Below, piece by piece: positions 6,683 through 7,028 of a DNA stretch of 7,028 bases. This stretch comes from an uncultured Fidelibacterota bacterium (GTDB lineage Bacteria; Fidelibacterota; Marinisomatia; Marinisomatales; UBA1611): positions 1 to 7,028 of the forward strand of contig CALCSS010000015.1 in NCBI GenBank assembly GCA_937893835.1. Reading direction: 5' to 3'. A program made the position numbers and the translations under genes. The first letter of the stretch is position 1, and every line of letters begins with the position of its first letter. The notes beneath the pieces were generated by a model that was not told the origin of the DNA, made no database searches, and was given only the letters and a program-made list of their open reading frames with translations.

Positions 6683-7028
6683 TTGTTACTCCTTGTTTAA
6701 GATTATTAATAGTGTTTTGTAATTCTATTTTTGCTAATTCCAAATCTTCATTAACCATAACATAATCAAATTTTTTCTGAAACTCCATCTCCTCTTGAAA
6801 TCTCTTTAATCTTATTTCTATTCTTTTTTCTGAATCTGTTCCACGATTTTTGAGTCTATCTCTAAGGTGTTGTATGCTTGGTGGAATAATAAAAATAGAG
6901 AATGTTCGATCAGGATACAACTTTTTGATACTCATAGAGCCTTTAACATCCATCTCAAGCAAAAGGGTCTTTTTTCTTTTAATTGCACTTATTAAGGCAT
7001 GTATTGCTGTACCATAATAAAAGCCATG
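6672..7028 (-). CDS. gmk: Guanylate kinase, C-terminal 118 residues (5' end cut by window edge)
   Basis: Guanylate kinase transfers phosphate from ATP to GMP, giving GDP, in the cytoplasm; this is an essential step of guanine nucleotide synthesis and salvage. The frame is open from the window edge to a TAA at 6674-6672. The visible part starts HGFYYGT, matching the GMP-binding GNYYGT element of the family. It continues with LLEMDVKGS (family DIDxQGxxQ segment), SIFIIPPS, then LKNRGTDSEKRIEIRL, the lid region with the arginines that contact ATP and phosphates. It ends with FDYVMVNEDLELA, the family's YDYxIVNDD motif. About 80 N-terminal residues, including the P-loop, are outside the window, so completeness cannot be judged. 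The TTG at 6962 is an internal Leu codon, not a start. The gene overlaps rpoZ by 11 nt. Identification is firm. Confidence 0.95.
   Translation of the reverse strand, partial: HGFYYGTAIHALISAIKRKKTLLLEMDVKGSMSIKKLYPDRTFSIFIIPPSIQHLRDRLKNRGTDSEKRIEIRLKRFQEEMEFQKKFDYVMVNEDLELAKIELQNTINNLKQGVTNGN
6689..6694 (-). promoter_or_regulatory. Strong ribosome binding site for rpoZ, inside the gmk 3' end
   Basis: On the minus strand the sequence reads AAGGAG, then seven bases, then ATG at 6682. This is the only near-consensus Shine-Dalgarno sequence at any junction in the window. It lies inside gmk coding sequence and supports the start chosen for the omega gene. Confidence 0.8.

Larger units (their letters stand above)
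1..7028 (-). other. Single co-directional gene cluster (probable operon segment), both ends cut by the window
   Basis: Eight genes follow one another on the minus strand, with gaps of only 15, 6 and 3 nt and overlaps at the other four junctions. There is no space for an internal terminator, and none of the three gaps could hold a promoter. Any internal promoter would have to lie inside coding sequence, and I saw no convincing one. Co-transcription is inferred from spacing, not shown. The first gene (gmk) begins beyond position 7028 and the last (lnt) ends beyond position 1, so the operon limits are unknown. Confidence 0.8.

Noticed and set aside
1..7028. CRISPR array, insertion sequence, tRNA/rRNA, riboswitch, defence or biosynthetic system
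   Set aside because: Every base apart from 24 is accounted for by housekeeping genes. I saw no direct repeats, inverted repeats at gene edges, RNA gene signatures or accessory-type genes, and base composition looks uniform by eye.

Overview
The window is one uninterrupted, tightly packed run of eight genes, all on the minus strand. Read in the direction of transcription (high to low coordinates) the order is: guanylate kinase (gmk, 5' end cut by the window edge), an RNA polymerase omega-like subunit (rpoZ), a family 4 Fe-S uracil-DNA glycosylase, the replicative helicase dnaB, a bifunctional RelA/SpoT (p)ppGpp synthetase/hydrolase, an HU/IHF-type nucleoid protein, the YqgF/RuvX nuclease-fold protein, and apolipoprotein N-acyltransferase (lnt, 3' end cut by the window edge). 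Only 24 bases lie outside coding sequence (gaps of 15, 6 and 3). The other junctions overlap: 11 nt at gmk/rpoZ, TAATG at dnaB/rsh and at rsh/HU, and ATGA at ruvX/lnt. No stretch is long enough to hold an RNA gene, mobile element, CRISPR array or terminator, so promoter and terminator presumably lie outside the window.

Organism: the DNA is AT-rich (about one third G+C by eye), gene-dense and has few recognisable Shine-Dalgarno sequences. Lnt implies a cell that makes lipoproteins, most likely with an outer membrane. The omega protein looks like the Bacteroidetes-type form rather than the proteobacterial one: YEA core, acidic middle, C-terminal segment ending NGEVNWRK. Together this suggests a streamlined free-living bacterium of the FCB/Marinimicrobia (SAR406) kind. 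That placement is inference from a few proteins and is only moderately supported.

How the genes fit together: gmk, rpoZ and the RelA/SpoT gene form a guanine-nucleotide/stringent-response core, in the same relative order as the E. coli spoT operon (gmk-rpoZ-spoT). Gmk makes GDP, which leads to GTP, and both are substrates for (p)ppGpp synthesis. Here a uracil repair enzyme and the replicative helicase sit inside that core. Downstream are a chromosome-architecture protein, an rRNA-processing/Holliday-junction-type nuclease and an envelope enzyme. If co-transcribed, the operon would couple nucleotide supply, transcription, replication/repair and the growth-rate alarmone. I found no defence, mobile or otherwise undescribed system; the interest lies in gene order, translational coupling and a divergent omega subunit.
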